Source: Phanerochaete sordida (lineage: Eukaryota; Basidiomycota; Agaricomycetes; Polyporales; Phanerochaetaceae). From it: a stretch of DNA of 64,000 nt. Positions 1 to 12,558 of the stretch are shown piece after piece. The stretch covers positions 1-64,000 of the forward strand of contig BPQB01000119.1 of the NCBI GenBank assembly GCA_019973155.2, written 5' to 3'. Position numbers and translations under genes: made by a program. Position 1 is the first letter of the stretch, and every line of letters starts with the position of its first letter. Under the pieces are notes generated by a model. That model worked only from the letters and a program-made list of their open reading frames with translations. It did not search any database and was not told where the DNA came from.

Positions 1-1235
1 GTGCCACGCGCGTGCCCTGGGCGGCTATGACTCCGGATGCGTCGAGGGCTGCTCGAGCGCTGGATTAAACCAGGGAAAATCGCAATAAATCGGCGAAAAA
101 TAGGGCAGGACCGTCATATCCATGACACAAAGCCCTACAAGACATGCTGAGACCGAGAAGGCTCAGCACTTGCTCAGCACAAGGCCTCCTGTCAATACCA
201 CATCGCCAAATACATTGGAAGAGCCTTTGAAGGGTGCTTTGTGCCTCAGTGCTGCTGATATACTCTCATGCATAGATTCTGTGTTGGAATTTTCTGGGCA
301 ATCGACATATCGACACTGCGAGCATGATTTGAGGTCTCCGGGGTCTGCCTCGAGAGTTGCCCCCAGGCGCTTCCCTACGAATTAAGGTTCTCGGGTACCC
401 TTGTGCACTGTGGTCGAGACTTGTGACGCTTTGCCGGTCTTCTCGGCTGGACCTTTTCCGCCACAGTTCGCCACGGAGTGGCCTCGGAAGATAGCGCCAG
501 GCGCTCTGCAAGCGGAAGAAGAGAAACATGCAGCCGTGATTATCCTACAGCGGACGCTGGAGTCTGAAGGTTGTACTGAGACGAGTCGGACTAGTTATGA
601 GCCAGGAGCGAGAACAGGTGCGAGTTTGACCCTCGCATGCGGACGATCTCTAAAGTTCTGTCACAGGGCTCCCAGAACTCCCGCATCAGTCGCGTGCCTC
701 GTTTTTCCCGTGTAGGCATATCTTCGGAGGCCCTTTTGAGGCCTTTTATCCAGCTGCTTAAAATAAAATTCCCTGCGTGTCAGAGGCCACCTAGAGACTG
801 ACAAAATAATGACTTTTGTTTGCCATACCGAGAAGAGTATCACCACGAATCGCATTGTGGCGCATAAAGCGTCGACGTAAAATGTCTCATAAATCGCAGC
901 TTTTAAAGAGCAGGAAGAACCTTGGATGCCCGGCAACAGCATATCTCAGTCGATAGACCTGAGCACTGAAGCTCCGGGATCTCATTCGAGTAACATTTTG
1001 GCGATGCCACTGAGGACACCGGCGATCGAGCGGTGCGGAGCGATTACGATTGCCACGGAGTTTGTCGTAAGCGTCCCGGAAATTTTTACGTGCGGGCGGT
1101 GCCGCTGCAGCCTCGTTGTTCCCGCTCCCAGTCGTCCGCAGCATGAGACCAGAGGCAGACGTATATGGCAACTTGCCGCTCACCTCGGCAAATGCCTCTG
1201 CGCAGGCTGCAGCGTCAGGGCGGCGCCACGGACAG
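1..1235. other. Left-edge stretch without a supported gene
   Basis: All open frames here are short, lack splice-consistent continuation and resemble no family I recognise. The sequence has mixed base composition and no visible tandem or inverted repeat. It is probably intergenic, but a gene lying mostly to the left of the window cannot be excluded. Confidence 0.5.
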
Positions 1236-1241
1236 TATAAA
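1236..1241 (+). promoter_or_regulatory. TATA box upstream of the small orphan gene
   Basis: A TATAAA is followed by a pyrimidine-rich leader (about 1255-1330) of the kind that precedes fungal start sites. It lies about 230 bp before the ATG at 1470, so it implies a 5' leader of roughly 200 nt, perhaps with its own intron. The assignment rests on the motif and spacing only. Confidence 0.4.
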
Positions 1242-1469
1242 GAGGACGCGACTCATGTTTTCTCTACCTTCAAGTTCAATCCATACACTTTCCTTTGCCC
1301 CTCGCACTCATTTCTTACTCTTTGACAAGATACCCCTTATCCGGATTGCTTTCCTCGCGTCGTTTCCATCCTGTACGTATCTATCCCGGTCGAGTGTTTG
1401 GCGCGTCCATTCAGGCCCAGTACTGACTTTACTCCGGCATGGTACAGATACTACATTTTACACTGTACC

Positions 1470-2085
1470 ATGATCTCGATTGTCTATGTCCTTGGACATG
1501 GTGCAAGAGCCCCGCCTCATAGTCCTACATTGAGCCCGACCAAGTGGTCTGCGCAACTCAAGGACCAGCCCCAAGCGCTGGGGGTACTTCACGTCCTAAC
1601 GTCGTCTCTGACTGGTACGTGGCCTCACGCCCTGCAAGATGTGCGGCACGCTGACTTCTTCTCGAGCAGACGCCGACCTTGCCACGCTCTCCGAATCCAA
1701 CTGGACGAATGTCATCGCTCTCAACGAGCTTGTGGTTACCATGCCACTGGGAGTCACAAGCCCTGATAGCGCCACACACGTCCAGCGCTGCATGAACGTT
1801 ATCATCACGTCACTCGCCCTCACTCTTCGCATGACCACCATCACGATCCGCAACCCCCTGCCAACATCAATCGTGCAGGAGCAGGACGCTGTGCTCGCCG
1901 GAGAGCTCATGCCTATCCTCAACGAACTCGACATCTACCTCAGCGAGCGCATCACCACTGGCACGCTTCAGCGCGTCGTTTTCGCGACGTCGCGCCCTTC
2001 CACCGGGCCCATCGCTGAGCACGAGAAGCTCCGCGTCGATCAGTTTTTCCCCATCCTCGCGGGGCTTCAGGACACTGCAGCCTGA
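1470..2085 (+). CDS. Small two-exon orphan protein, function unknown
   Basis: The start is the ATG at 1470. Exon 1 runs to 1614 and joins exon 2 (from 1670) across a 55-nt GTACGT...CAG intron with a CTGAC branch site, giving one continuous frame of about 186 residues. Exon 2 shows the C- or G-ending codons typical of real genes in this window. The protein has a hydrophobic, Thr-rich middle (residues about 65-105) and an acidic helix-like stretch after it. There is no signal peptide, zinc motif or domain I can name. A TATA box and CT-rich leader lie upstream. It is probably a lineage-specific gene. The alternative is a chance frame, but the clean splice junction makes that less likely. Confidence 0.5.
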
Positions 2086-2622
2086 TGCCACGTGTTTTGA
2101 TTCCCCGTGCTTGCGCAGTTTGGACCCTGACAGCGCGTCGGTGGCTACGGTCGTCGATGCTCATGACTACTCTTACATAATAACCGCAAGAAGTCCGCGA
2201 GATCTGTGATAATTTAAGCGACGACATATATCGCTCCTATATTATACTAATAGCTGTATATAATACGACAAGTGCTCCCAGTCATACTATATAATTTCGC
2301 TTCCATAGCTCCAGGTCTGAGTCACCTTCGAAGTTTGAGAGAGTCACCTCCCGGGGCGTGCTCGGGTTTCCCGGGCCGATCATCCGACGCCACAAAGCTG
2401 GCCCAGTTAGGCTCTTCGTTCTCACCTTTCACCACCACCACAGTCCTTTGCTATCACTCGGCCGCGATATTCTATATTCTTATAATTACGCGCGAATCGG
2501 TGTAGAGATGCAGACCCACTGCGACAGAGAGCCCGAGCTTCGCAAAGGGAGTCTTAAATTGTGGTACGAGATATACTCGTCTTCATACCCACAAGCTCTG
2601 ATCACTTTTCGCTGGTCTTGAG

Positions 2623-3114
2623 ACATGGATCTCTGCGCTCGCTCAGGCCAGTTGTCCTATAGATGCTTCTTGCGCGCATTCCGGAACATAAGAATATGGC
2701 GCAGGGCTTTGCAACGCCCTTCGGAACGTCTGTATGGTCTTTGACGACCGTCAACGGCTGCTCTTGGATCTTCAATGCGCAAAAACTGGACTTCCGCAAT
2801 TTTTGGAGGCCACACTGCACGATCAGCAAAGCCTACTGCTTCCCGGGGGTCGACTTTGTGCAGCAATTCTTCGCTTTGACTCTTTCATCTGTAACTTGTG
2901 CGACCACCTGAATCTCGCCGACCCCTGGGAGTGCAAATTGGGAAGAAACATCATGGAGCATATCTGCGCTACCTGCTTCATGCGCTACCTTAGGGCTCCG
3001 GTCTTGCAGCGGAAGACCATGGTGTCGCAGCTATCAGGACCCCACTCGACGATGTCTCTGGCCTCAATGACCCTCCGAATAGTCCATGCAGCCGACTATG
3101 CTGGGGACACGTAG
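2623..3114 (+). pseudogene. Possible decayed relic of the F-box paralog family
   Basis: Two overlapping frames here recall the order of motifs in the four F-box paralogs found elsewhere in this window. From about 2640 there is a CFLRAF...IWRRALQRPS stretch like the family's CFLxGA...WRRRWKR. From 2734 there is VFDDRQRLLLDL, like VFDWRENRLLLV. Near 2800-2860 there is LHDQQSLLLPGG followed by AAILRFD, like LLDPRHLLVATGG and IVAVFD. The frames shift, the spacings are shortened, and the F-box and C-terminal tail are missing. Each match is weak, so this may be coincidence. The rest of 2086-3468 shows nothing I can support. Confidence 0.2.
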
Positions 3115-3468
3115 CTTGTGCGCCTCAAACGGCAATATTATGGACGTACGACCCTGCTTGAGGCCGTTCGCTGTCCCCTTGGGCGCACTAGCTATATCAG
3201 CATTTTTATTGGCGCTTCCGGGACATTACCCTCCGCTCTACCTCTTCCCTTCAGCCCATGTGTCCTGTACAGTATGTACGCTATATAGCCACTCATAACA
3301 TAAAAGTCCTCGACGTAGTCCTATCTCTGCTGCACCGGCCGTGCTCTGTGAGATAAGTGCCCCCGGGCCAGCTCAGTAGCGGCGAGGCGGCCGAGAGAGC
3401 TCGGACGCCCAAAACAGGCAGAGGCCTTTTTCTCCCTCCCCTCCCACTCGCTCTTGCCCCGCTGCGCG

Positions 3469-4402
3469 ATGCAGTCCCCCAGCCCCCGCCCGGACGTGAC
3501 GATCGGCATCCTCGGTGCGTGCGCAGTGCATCCCGCGGGCCGTGCGCGGCGCTGACGGGCGGGCAGCCCTCCAGGGCGCGTTCGCGGAGCACCAGGTCAT
3601 GTTCCAGAAGGTCAACGCGCGGCGGCGGGTTGTCATCGTGCTCGTGCGCACGCCCGAGGACCTCGGCCGCTGCGACGCGCTCGTCATCCCCGGCGGCGGT
3701 GCGTCCTCGCCCGCTTCCCCGAGCGTGTGCCCCGCTGATCGCGTGCCGCAGAATCGACGACGATCGCGCTCCTGGCGCGCCTCGCGGGCCTGCTCGAGCC
3801 CCTCGCGCAGTTCCTGAAGAGCAAGCCCGTGTGGGGCACCTGCGCGGGCGCCATCCTCCTCTCCGCAGAGGTCGAAAACGCGAAGAAGGGCGGGCAGGAG
3901 GTCCTCGGCGGGGTGTCGGTGAAGATTGCACGGAACGGCTGGGGGTCACAGGTGCGTGCAGCGTGCAGTCGGGCTCTCGCATTCGTCTCATTGCGCTGCA
4001 GGTCGAGTCATTTGAGGCACCGCTAGAAGTCGAAGGCCTGCGCGAGTCGAACCGGCCGTTCCACGGCATCTTCATCCGCGCACCGGTACGTCCGCCGTGC
4101 GCCCGGGGCCCCGCGTCCGCTGACATTCCCCCCAGGTCGTGCTGGACGTGATGCCGGCACTGACGGACGCCCCGATCCAAGTCATCTCGCGCATCTCGTC
4201 GTCGCTGCTGCCCGCGTCGGTCGGCCCACTGGACGAGGACGACACTGACCCGCGCGACCCGCGCACGATCGTCGCGCTGCGCCAGGGCAAGCACCTCCTC
4301 ACGACGTTCCACCCCGAGCTCACAAAAGACTATCGGTTCCACGAGTACTTTGTCGTCGAGTGCGTGCTGCCGACAATGGCTGCCTCTGCCGCCACTGCTT
4401 GA
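3469..4402 (+). CDS. SNO1: Pyridoxal 5'-phosphate synthase glutaminase subunit (Pdx2/Sno)
   Basis: This is the glutaminase subunit of PLP synthase. It hydrolyses glutamine and passes ammonia to the Pdx1/Snz synthase, in the DXP-independent vitamin B6 route in the cytosol. The ATG is at 3469. Five exons are joined by four short GT-AG introns (about 3513-3566, 3700-3752, 3952-4001 and 4087-4136), which restore the family motifs: IGILALQGAF at the N-terminus, the oxyanion GG-ES turn, the nucleophile Cys in [11 protein letters not shown], and the C-terminal FHPELTKD with the catalytic His and Glu. The length of about 240 residues is usual for fungal Pdx2. Nothing looks broken. It converges on the ArfGAP gene, with about 280 bp between the two stop codons. 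I am very sure of the family. Confidence 0.93.
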
Positions 4403-4683
4403 GTATATTCCGCACATTTACTTGTAATATCCTCCATGCTTTGATCTCCGCACATTTACTAGGGCAGGATTGTGTGTAGAATGTATAGATTTTCTGTTTA
4501 TCAGGAGGCCGTGGATACGTCGTCCCTCAGATCCGCACGACGAGGTTTGTAGCAGTCCGGTACGATATCCACATGCCTAAGGCAGTATTATGTGTAAATT
4601 GGTATACAAAGCTCAGCCAAACACTGCGCGATAGAAAGTAAATCCCCGGGGGCCTAGCCCTGCACCAGTCGTCACTATCCCAT

Positions 4684-6012
<1,329 letters not shown>

Positions 6013-6176
6013 TTTGGCAGAGAATGTGCAGGTATGAGGGGAAGCGTGGTACACGCACGGAGCTGTGCCTTGCCGCCTCAACCACGTCTGGCGCCCGCCT
6101 ACGCGGGCGTCTTTGCGAAATGAGCAGGCGTGCACGTCAGACTGCAGCGTGTCCAACAACCACGACCACTGCCGCC
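6013..6176. promoter_or_regulatory. Shared divergent promoter of the ArfGAP and GET2 genes
   Basis: The 164 bp between the ArfGAP start (minus strand) and the GET2 start (plus strand) must carry both promoters and both 5' leaders. No TATA box is obvious. Confidence 0.5.
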
Positions 6177-7291
6177 ATGTCGACCGCTGCAGCAAAGGCG
6201 GAGGCTCGCAGGAAGGCCATCCTGAACCGCGGTGCGGACCGCCTTGCAAAGCTCACCACCTCTGCGCGCGGCGAAGACTCGCCCGTGTACTCGTGTACGT
6301 CACAGCCCGCCGTCCTACCCTCCGCACCGAGCCTGACGCGACCTCGTAGCCCCCGACCCGCCGCTGGCTCCTCTGCCAACACATTCCACGAATGTCCGCC
6401 AGTTCCTCGGTGAGGACACCCCGACACCGCCGATCCAGTCGCGCACCGCCAGCAACTCGCGTCCTGCGCCATTCGCTTCCCAGCCAGACCCGTCCGTATG
6501 GTCTGATGAGCAGCAACAACAACTCATGAATGCACTCATGGGCGCCGCAAGAGGCGCGTCGCCGTCGTTCCCGAGCCAGCAGCCGCAGTCGGTAGATGCG
6601 CTTCCCGAGGACAACCCACTCGCCGCGCTCATGTCCATGATGCCTCCCGCGGGTGGACAGGGTGGCGCTGGCATGCCACCTGGAATGGTTCCACCCGGTG
6701 CGAACATGTTCGGCCAGCCGCCTGCACAGCGCAAGCCGAAGACACTCCTTCAGAAGCTGCTGCCTATCGTCCACCTCATCGCCGGCTGGGCACTGCTGGC
6801 GTACTTCGTCTTCTGGAAGGAGCCGCAGGCGTTCGAAGCGCAGCCACATACATCTGCGGCGGAGGGTTCTGCATGGAGGAGATGGGCTGAACTCGGGTGG
6901 AGGAGGCCAGAGGATGTTTGGGGTGTTCAGTTTGTGGTACGCCTTGTGGACAATGGACGGTGACGGGATGCTAATACTCTTTGTAGCCATTCTTCTGGGC
7001 GTTCACGACCCTCACCATCGTCCTGCACTCGTGGAGGATCTTCCAAGGGCTGGTACGTCTTATAACCTATCCTCATGCTCGCGGACAGGCATCTCACGCC
7101 CCTTCCAGGATCCCGTCCAGCCGCCAATGCTACTGTCACTTGCGCTTCCGCATCTGCCAGCTCCTTTGCCGTCTATCATCATCAACGGCATGAAGTACAT
7201 GCAGATTGGCAGCGTGTTCTTCGACGACATTGCCGTATTGCTGTTCGGTGTAGGGTTCATAATATGGCTTGCGAGTTGGTTCGCTAGCTAG
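6177..7291 (+). CDS. GET2: GET complex subunit Get2 (tail-anchored protein insertion receptor)
   Basis: Get2 is the ER-membrane receptor that, with Get1, takes tail-anchored proteins from the Get3 ATPase. The ATG is at 6177. The extreme N-terminus is the basic Get3-binding helix (KAEARRKAIL...GADRLAKLT), followed by a long disordered Gln/Pro/Met-rich linker. Three membrane segments then follow, the usual number: LLPIVHLIAGWALLAYFVFW, the segment restored by splicing (FFWAFTTLTIVLHSWRIFQG), and IAVLLFGVGFIIWLASWFAS at the C-terminus. An early intron near 6299-6355 and introns around 6940-6987 and 7050-7110 are needed. The length is about 310 residues. It converges on the mitoribosomal gene. 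Confidence 0.9.
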
Positions 7292-7703
7292 GCTATGTCC
7301 GTGTATGTTTGTATTCATCCTTAATCACCACTGTCGGTGCCCGTCACATATCTGTTAGTCGCATTGGTATGGAATGAGCTGCGCGGTCAACGTAACAGCA
7401 CGGCCACGAGAAGGTCAAATTGTTGGCAAGACAGAGGTCCTCGCCAAGCAAACCAGAGCGATCTGGTCATAACCCATGCATTACGCATCTGACTGGGATA
7501 TTACAGCGCAGGGGGGCAACAATGTTCGTGGAGGCTCACTACACAAGAGGGCTTCTTCCCAGACGAGTAGGGAAATCGAGGATGACATACTCGCGCACAC
7601 CTTGACGCTTCTCATTACCCGACTGTGCACGGGACACGCCAGCGACGTCTAGATGTTTTGCTCCAATCAGATTATAGTGCGGTCGAGATACAGTGGTAGG
7701 GAA
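7292..7703. other. Convergent intergenic region
   Basis: Between the GET2 stop and the stop of the mitoribosomal gene there is no supported coding sequence or repeat. It probably contains only the two 3' untranslated regions. Confidence 0.6.
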
Positions 7704-8366
7704 TCAAGGCAAAACCGCCGCGGCGCCGGTCTTTCCTGAGTCGGCAGACATCGAGAAGGGGTTCGGCATGTCTATGGCCGCAGACGACCAGAACGGCGAC
7801 TCCTCTTTTGACTGTTTCGGCTGCGGTTTTGGCTTGGGCTTCGGGATGTCGACGACAGGGAGACCGGCTGCGGCGCGGTCTTCCTTCCACTTCGCCCAGC
7901 CGGGGCCGCCGCCAATGTCCATGAGCTCGGTGAAGATAGTGGACGACCACTTTCCGTCGACGTCTAGTGTTCGTGTGGAGCCGTCGCCTGTGCAGTGTGA
8001 GCACACGAATAAAGGCTTCTAGAAAGAATTGGGACGCACGAAGTTCGAGGGTCACCTCCGGCTTGAAGTTGTCCTGCGGAGTCTTCGGCAGCTTGTTCAC
8101 CTGTATATCCATGCGCGGGTTCGCATATCGTATCCGCGGCAGCTCATCCTTCACAAAATGTCTGGTCACAAGACACATGCCGTGAGCCTGAGCCTGCTCC
8201 GAAGGCAAATGAGCACGCACCTGGCACCCCAGTGGTCGTTCCGGTACGCATACGTGATTTTGAGGCTCTTGAGCTCGCGCATCTGAGGCCGCGGCTCCTT
8301 CCTGAGGTGGGCGAGGATCTCCGACAGCCGCGAGGGCGTCGCGACGAACTTGACCTTGCGCGGCAT
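7704..8366 (-). CDS. Mitochondrial ribosomal protein with L51/S25/CI-B8 domain
   Basis: This is a predicted mitoribosomal subunit. The ATG is at 8366 (MPRKVKFVATPSRLSEILAH). Two introns are removed, about 8160-8219 after HWGAR and about 7998-8056 inside LELR. That gives the thioredoxin-like L51/S25/CI-B8 fold signature: HWGARHFVKDELPRIRYANP followed by an extended beta-rich segment. A C-terminal extension of about 50 residues is rich in Lys-Pro (PKPKPKPQPK) and Ser and is likely flexible. The family includes fungal Mrp49 and animal mS25; I cannot decide which this is. The length is about 180 residues. It diverges from VPS72 with a 121-bp gap. Confidence 0.8.
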
Positions 8367-8487
8367 GGTGGTGGTCGCGGTTCACGCCAGAAAATGAGCG
8401 CCTCCGCGCTATGCGGAGGCGCGCTTCGGCGGCGGCGTGCGTTCACATCTCTTCCGCGTCCACCACCTCGTCTGCGACGCGTACATC
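8367..8487. promoter_or_regulatory. Compact divergent promoter, mitoribosomal gene / VPS72
   Basis: Only 121 bp separate the two divergent ATGs, so both promoters and leaders are compressed here. The sequence contains a short palindromic-looking stretch, GCGCCTCCGCGCTATGCGGAGGCGCGC, near 8396-8422: arms of GCGCCTCCGC around a short centre. It could be a dyad site for a regulator or simply a GC-rich hairpin. Confidence 0.5.
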
Positions 8488-10144
8488 ATGGCTGACAATA
8501 GCGAGTCGCTCGTCTCGCGCAGACCGAAGCGGAGCACCGCTGGCAACCGGTACGTGTCAAGATTGCCATCTGCGGTTCCGTGTTAAGCTCATGGCAGTAT
8601 GGAGGTTGCTCTGGCGGAGTTTCGCGCAGAGGAGCTAGGCCAGGATATCGAAGAGGATGAAGACTTTGTCGTCGAGAAAGGTGCGCAATGCTTCGAATAG
8701 CTGTCATACTTTCACAGCGGCTTAAATGCTGTCTAGATGAACAGGATGCCTTCGAGTCTGACTTCGAGAGCACCGACGAAGAAGATGCCGCAGAGGTTGG
8801 CAATGCTTCGGCAGAGAAGACGGTCAGAGACGAAGAGCGGAAGGTTCAGAAGGTATGCTTTGCGTTCCGCTTGTCCGCGACTTTTCTAAACTGTCATAGG
8901 TCGCGCGCACACAACTGGAGAAAGTCACAGCGGCAGCGCATGCGCGACAGAGGGCTACATTCAACCCGGACCTCTCCACGAATGAGGAAGTTCAGGATAT
9001 CGCGCAAGCTAAGATCAAACGGCGCGTGTCAATGGGTGTGGTTATCGACGCGGAGACCGGCGCCGTCGTTGAGGGCGGAAAGCGGCATAGCCAGAGGTCA
9101 CATACTCGGCTTAATACTTCTATGTCGGACTTGCGAGTCAAGGACGAGATGGAGAAAAAGGTGTGTAAGCTGATTGTTCCCTGCTGCCGTATATTCAGCG
9201 ACCTCCACTAGTCGACGCTACCCAAGAGGAAGCGGACGAAGATCCGCCCACCTACACAAGACGAGCTGATCGCCCGAGCTCTGGATATGGAGGAGGGTAA
9301 CATCAAAGAGCACCGGAACTATCTTGCTTTGGAGGAAGAGAAGCGCAAGAAAGCACGCCACATGCGAACCGCAGTCGAAGGCCCTCTGCTCCGGACGATC
9401 AGCAAAGCTGAGACTGTCACGGTCAAGATTCAGCCCGTCTTTGTGCCGCCTCCCCAACCGCAATACACGCCCGCCTACTCTGGTCCTCATCTACCTGCAG
9501 GGTTTCTCCAACTGGCTCCCCCGGAACACACCGCCCGGTACATGCCCGCCCCGCCAGTACCGCCTCCGCCAACAGCGGCGACTCCACCGGTGACTTTCGT
9601 ACATCACTACAATCAAGAAGTGCCCGTTGCGGGCCCTTCGTCCTGGTATCCTGCGCATCTACAGCAGTCCGCACCACCGCCACCTCAAATTCTGCCGCCG
9701 CCAGAGCCGATCGAGCGCACAGAGGTCGTAGGGAAGACCTACGTTGTTCATGAGCTGTCGCAGGAGGAAGATGCTTCCAAGCCCCTGTGGAAGAACACCA
9801 TGTCCGCGATGTTTGGCGACCATGTCAACTGGGAGGAACTGAAGGTGTACTCGGGCAAGGGTAGACCACTGAGTGCGTATCGTATTTCCAGGTTTTTATT
9901 CACAGATGCTGAGGGACCCACAGGTCGTCCTGTGGACACATGCCCGATTACAGGCCTTCGAGCCAAGTACCGCGATCCGAGGACCGGTGTGCCATACGCC
10001 AACGTCCGGGCGTTCCACACGCTGACCAAGGTTCTGGCCCACGATTATACCTGGAGCGAATCTCTGGGGAGCTACGTGTCTTCTAGGGAAGACGAGGAGC
10101 TGCAGGAGCTGCGAGGCCCCCCTGCCGCGTCCGGATCTCAGTGA
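8488..10144 (+). CDS. VPS72: VPS72/YL1 homologue (Swc2), SWR1 chromatin-remodelling complex subunit
   Basis: Swc2 binds the histone variant H2A.Z and helps the SWR1 complex place it in nucleosomes. The ATG is at 8488. The N-terminal YL1 region has an RPKRSTAGNR start and long acidic runs (DIEEDEDFVVE, ESDFESTDEEDAAE) that would contact H2A.Z-H2B, then Lys/Arg-rich helices. A Pro-rich linker of about 130 residues follows. The C-terminal YL1_C domain (RPLSAYRISRFLFTDAEG...CPITGLRAKYRDPRTGVPYA, then FHTL) is complete. Short introns fall near 8550-8600, 8681-8736, 8854-8900 and 9161-9210. The length is about 480 residues. I see no breaks. Confidence 0.9.
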
Positions 10145-10429
10145 GATGGCCCCGTATACGCCAGCGTCGCTCTAACGTTCAACGTGCTTGATCATGAAGT
10201 CCCTGTATTCTGTTGGATTGCTCTCGCGGCCCCATGTAATAACACTGTTTCGACATCGTCAACTGCCTGATGGTTGAACACGCCTCGACGAGGGTAATAT
10301 GCTACTCGAACAGCGCAGATTCCACGCGTAGGCTCTCAATGCCCATCCTCCGGTCGGCGCGACAAGAATGGCTAGCTGGCAGTCACGGCATCCTTGCGCG
10401 CAGGCTTCTGGGAGGAATTTTGATAATTT

Positions 10430-12293
10430 CTAGAACGTGTATGCGCGCATTCTGAAGCCGCCAAGTAAGCATTGGTTCAACGAGACATGATTGAGAAGCA
10501 CTCACTCTACATCGTCATAATTGATGACCAGTCCATCTTCCACAAGATAAAATGGGCCGCCGGAGTCCGGCAAAGCCAAGCCAGTCCACGTATACTGGTA
10601 CGGCGCACCTACTTTCCTGGGTTTCTTCCAGTGGCTCCTGTACCAACCACTTCCGGGGTCCTTCAGCACGGTAGAGACGCTTGGCGACAGCACGCTGTCG
10701 CGATTCCTGTGGTTGTCGTCGTCCGCATTGCGCAGCATGCCCGCCAGCGGGCCGAAGTGGTAGACCGTGATGACGTCGAGAAACTCGCCTTCATGGGGGG
10801 CTCCAGTGCTCTGCCAGGCCTTGCCGAGCGAGGCGTACCGCGAGCCGTGCACGACGCCGTCGACGAAGCTTTCGGACATGTCGATCAGCTGGCACTTGCG
10901 GGCGTAGGTCTTCCAGTGGATGTGCGGGGGAGCCTTGCGCCTTTTCCGCGCGCGCAGCTTCGAGAGCGGCGACAGGAGGACGTCGCCGGGGATGATGAGG
11001 TCGTACATGACATCCTTGTCGTTGGCGTCGTAGGTCGAGAGGCAGACCAGTAAGACAGGTGAGCCTCCGGCGCGGAAGGGGGCGTTTGCCACCTGCGAAG
11101 CTAGGGCAGAGGGGCAGTCTGGGTTGCAATGTAGCGTAACGAACAGCTCCTTCAGGAGCACTGGAATGAGCGGTGGGAGCTCTAGGACGAGCGAGGCGTA
11201 GCGGGAGACTGCGGTTGTGAAGAGTAGTCGTTCGTGTATGGGCAGGTTGTCGCTGTAGCAGTCGAAGACGGCTAGAATCTGCTGGGGGCTGTTCGAACCT
11301 GTTGATACCACAACGTGTCGAGAGTCGAGTAGGGCGAAGTCATGTGGCTTCCACCTCTCCTCTTTGGGTGACTCTTCGTCTACGCCTAAGTGCTTCATAA
11401 CAACAGATGTAGTAAGAAGCAAACGCAATCGATGAGGTCGACAAGACATACCAGTAGCAGTCGATTTTCTCTCCAGTCGAAGACCCAGAGCTCGAAGAAC
11501 AGGTGGTCTCCATACTCATAGTGAACGGCCACGAGACCGCCGCACACTTGGACGTGAAACCACCCGTCAACACCTTCGGTCGGGAGCTCGAGGTAAAGGG
11601 AGCCATAAAGATTGTCGGGGTGCTCCTCGCCCGTCGTGCACTGCAGTAGATACAGTAGGACCTCGTAGTCGTCTTCGTCGTCGGGACTGTGACACAAAGG
11701 ATTAACCAGACGAATGGCGAGCGAGGAAGGACGCCACGCCACCTTTCCACAAGAACTAGTAAGTCCTGGTACCAGTCGAAGCAGAACGTCTCGAATTCAG
11801 GCAGGTCGTCAAGCGTCCAGATCCTTGGTTCAGTCCCTCGGATTTTTGACTTGAGCGCGTAGAACTCGATCGCTGTGTACGGCTTGACGTCCGACGCTGC
11901 CTGCGCGAGGACGGGGCCCGAAATGCAGAACTTGGAGCTCATCTCCCCGAAGAGCCTTCTCGGAGGTAGTGTCTCTTCCGTGGACCAGACTGGCCGCTTC
12001 CATCTGTTTCGCCACTCTTCCAAGCTTTTCAGCTTGTGTCGAAGAGAGCGGTGTGGCTGAGGTGGTCCGTCGACAGCTCCCGCCAGGAAGCATTCAAGAT
12101 CGTATCGAAGCTCCAGCGAGCTCTGTACGAGCTGACGGCAGTATTTCGATACCTTCAAACACGTTCAATATCAATATCCTCTGAGCGCAGGGAACAAGTG
12201 GCGCACCTGCTGGAAACGGACCACTTCAAGTGGAGGAAGATTTCGGAGAATTCTGATGCAGAGCTCTAAGGGAAGCTGTTGGAAGCAAGTCAT
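10430..12293 (-). CDS. F-box family paralog 1 (RAYTF-tail family)
   Basis: This is a likely substrate adaptor of an SCF ubiquitin ligase. The ATG is at 12293, read as MTCFQQLPLELCIRILRNLP, an F-box that ends at a 54-nt intron after FQQ. The following exons give VSKYCRQLVQSS, the family block WTLDDLPEFETFCFDWYQDL, FELWVFDWRENRLLLV, LLDSRHVVVSTG...QQILAVFDCY, VHGSRYAS and FYLVEDG. A last intron (about 10445-10501) must be removed to reach the conserved end EMRAYTF at 10430; reading through it would stop at 10502. Five exons give about 545 residues. I recognise no known domain after the F-box. The middle may be a beta-propeller-like repeat region, but that is inference. It is the only one of the four paralogs on the minus strand. 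Confidence 0.8.
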
Positions 12294-12558
12294 ACTGACA
12301 TAGGGGAGGACGTGAGCCTCTGAGCAGAGGTCGATACTTCACAAAAACGAAGACGAACCTTCATATGGATGGAGGTCGGTGGCAAGGCCGGCCACGCGCT
12401 CAGCTTGTCTTTCATGCAGATGGCGTGAGAAAATTACAGGTATGATTGATGTAGCTCCTGCGCATGCCTACTGTCTGTCTTCAAGCACTTGATGAAGAGA
12501 AAATCTACGGACTGTCTAGTGCACATAAATCGCATATATCGCCCAATTGTCCCTGATA

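Noticed and set aside
3293..4417. 374-codon minus-strand frame over the Pdx2 gene
   Set aside because: Antisense to five conserved Pdx2 exons, Arg-rich, without family similarity.
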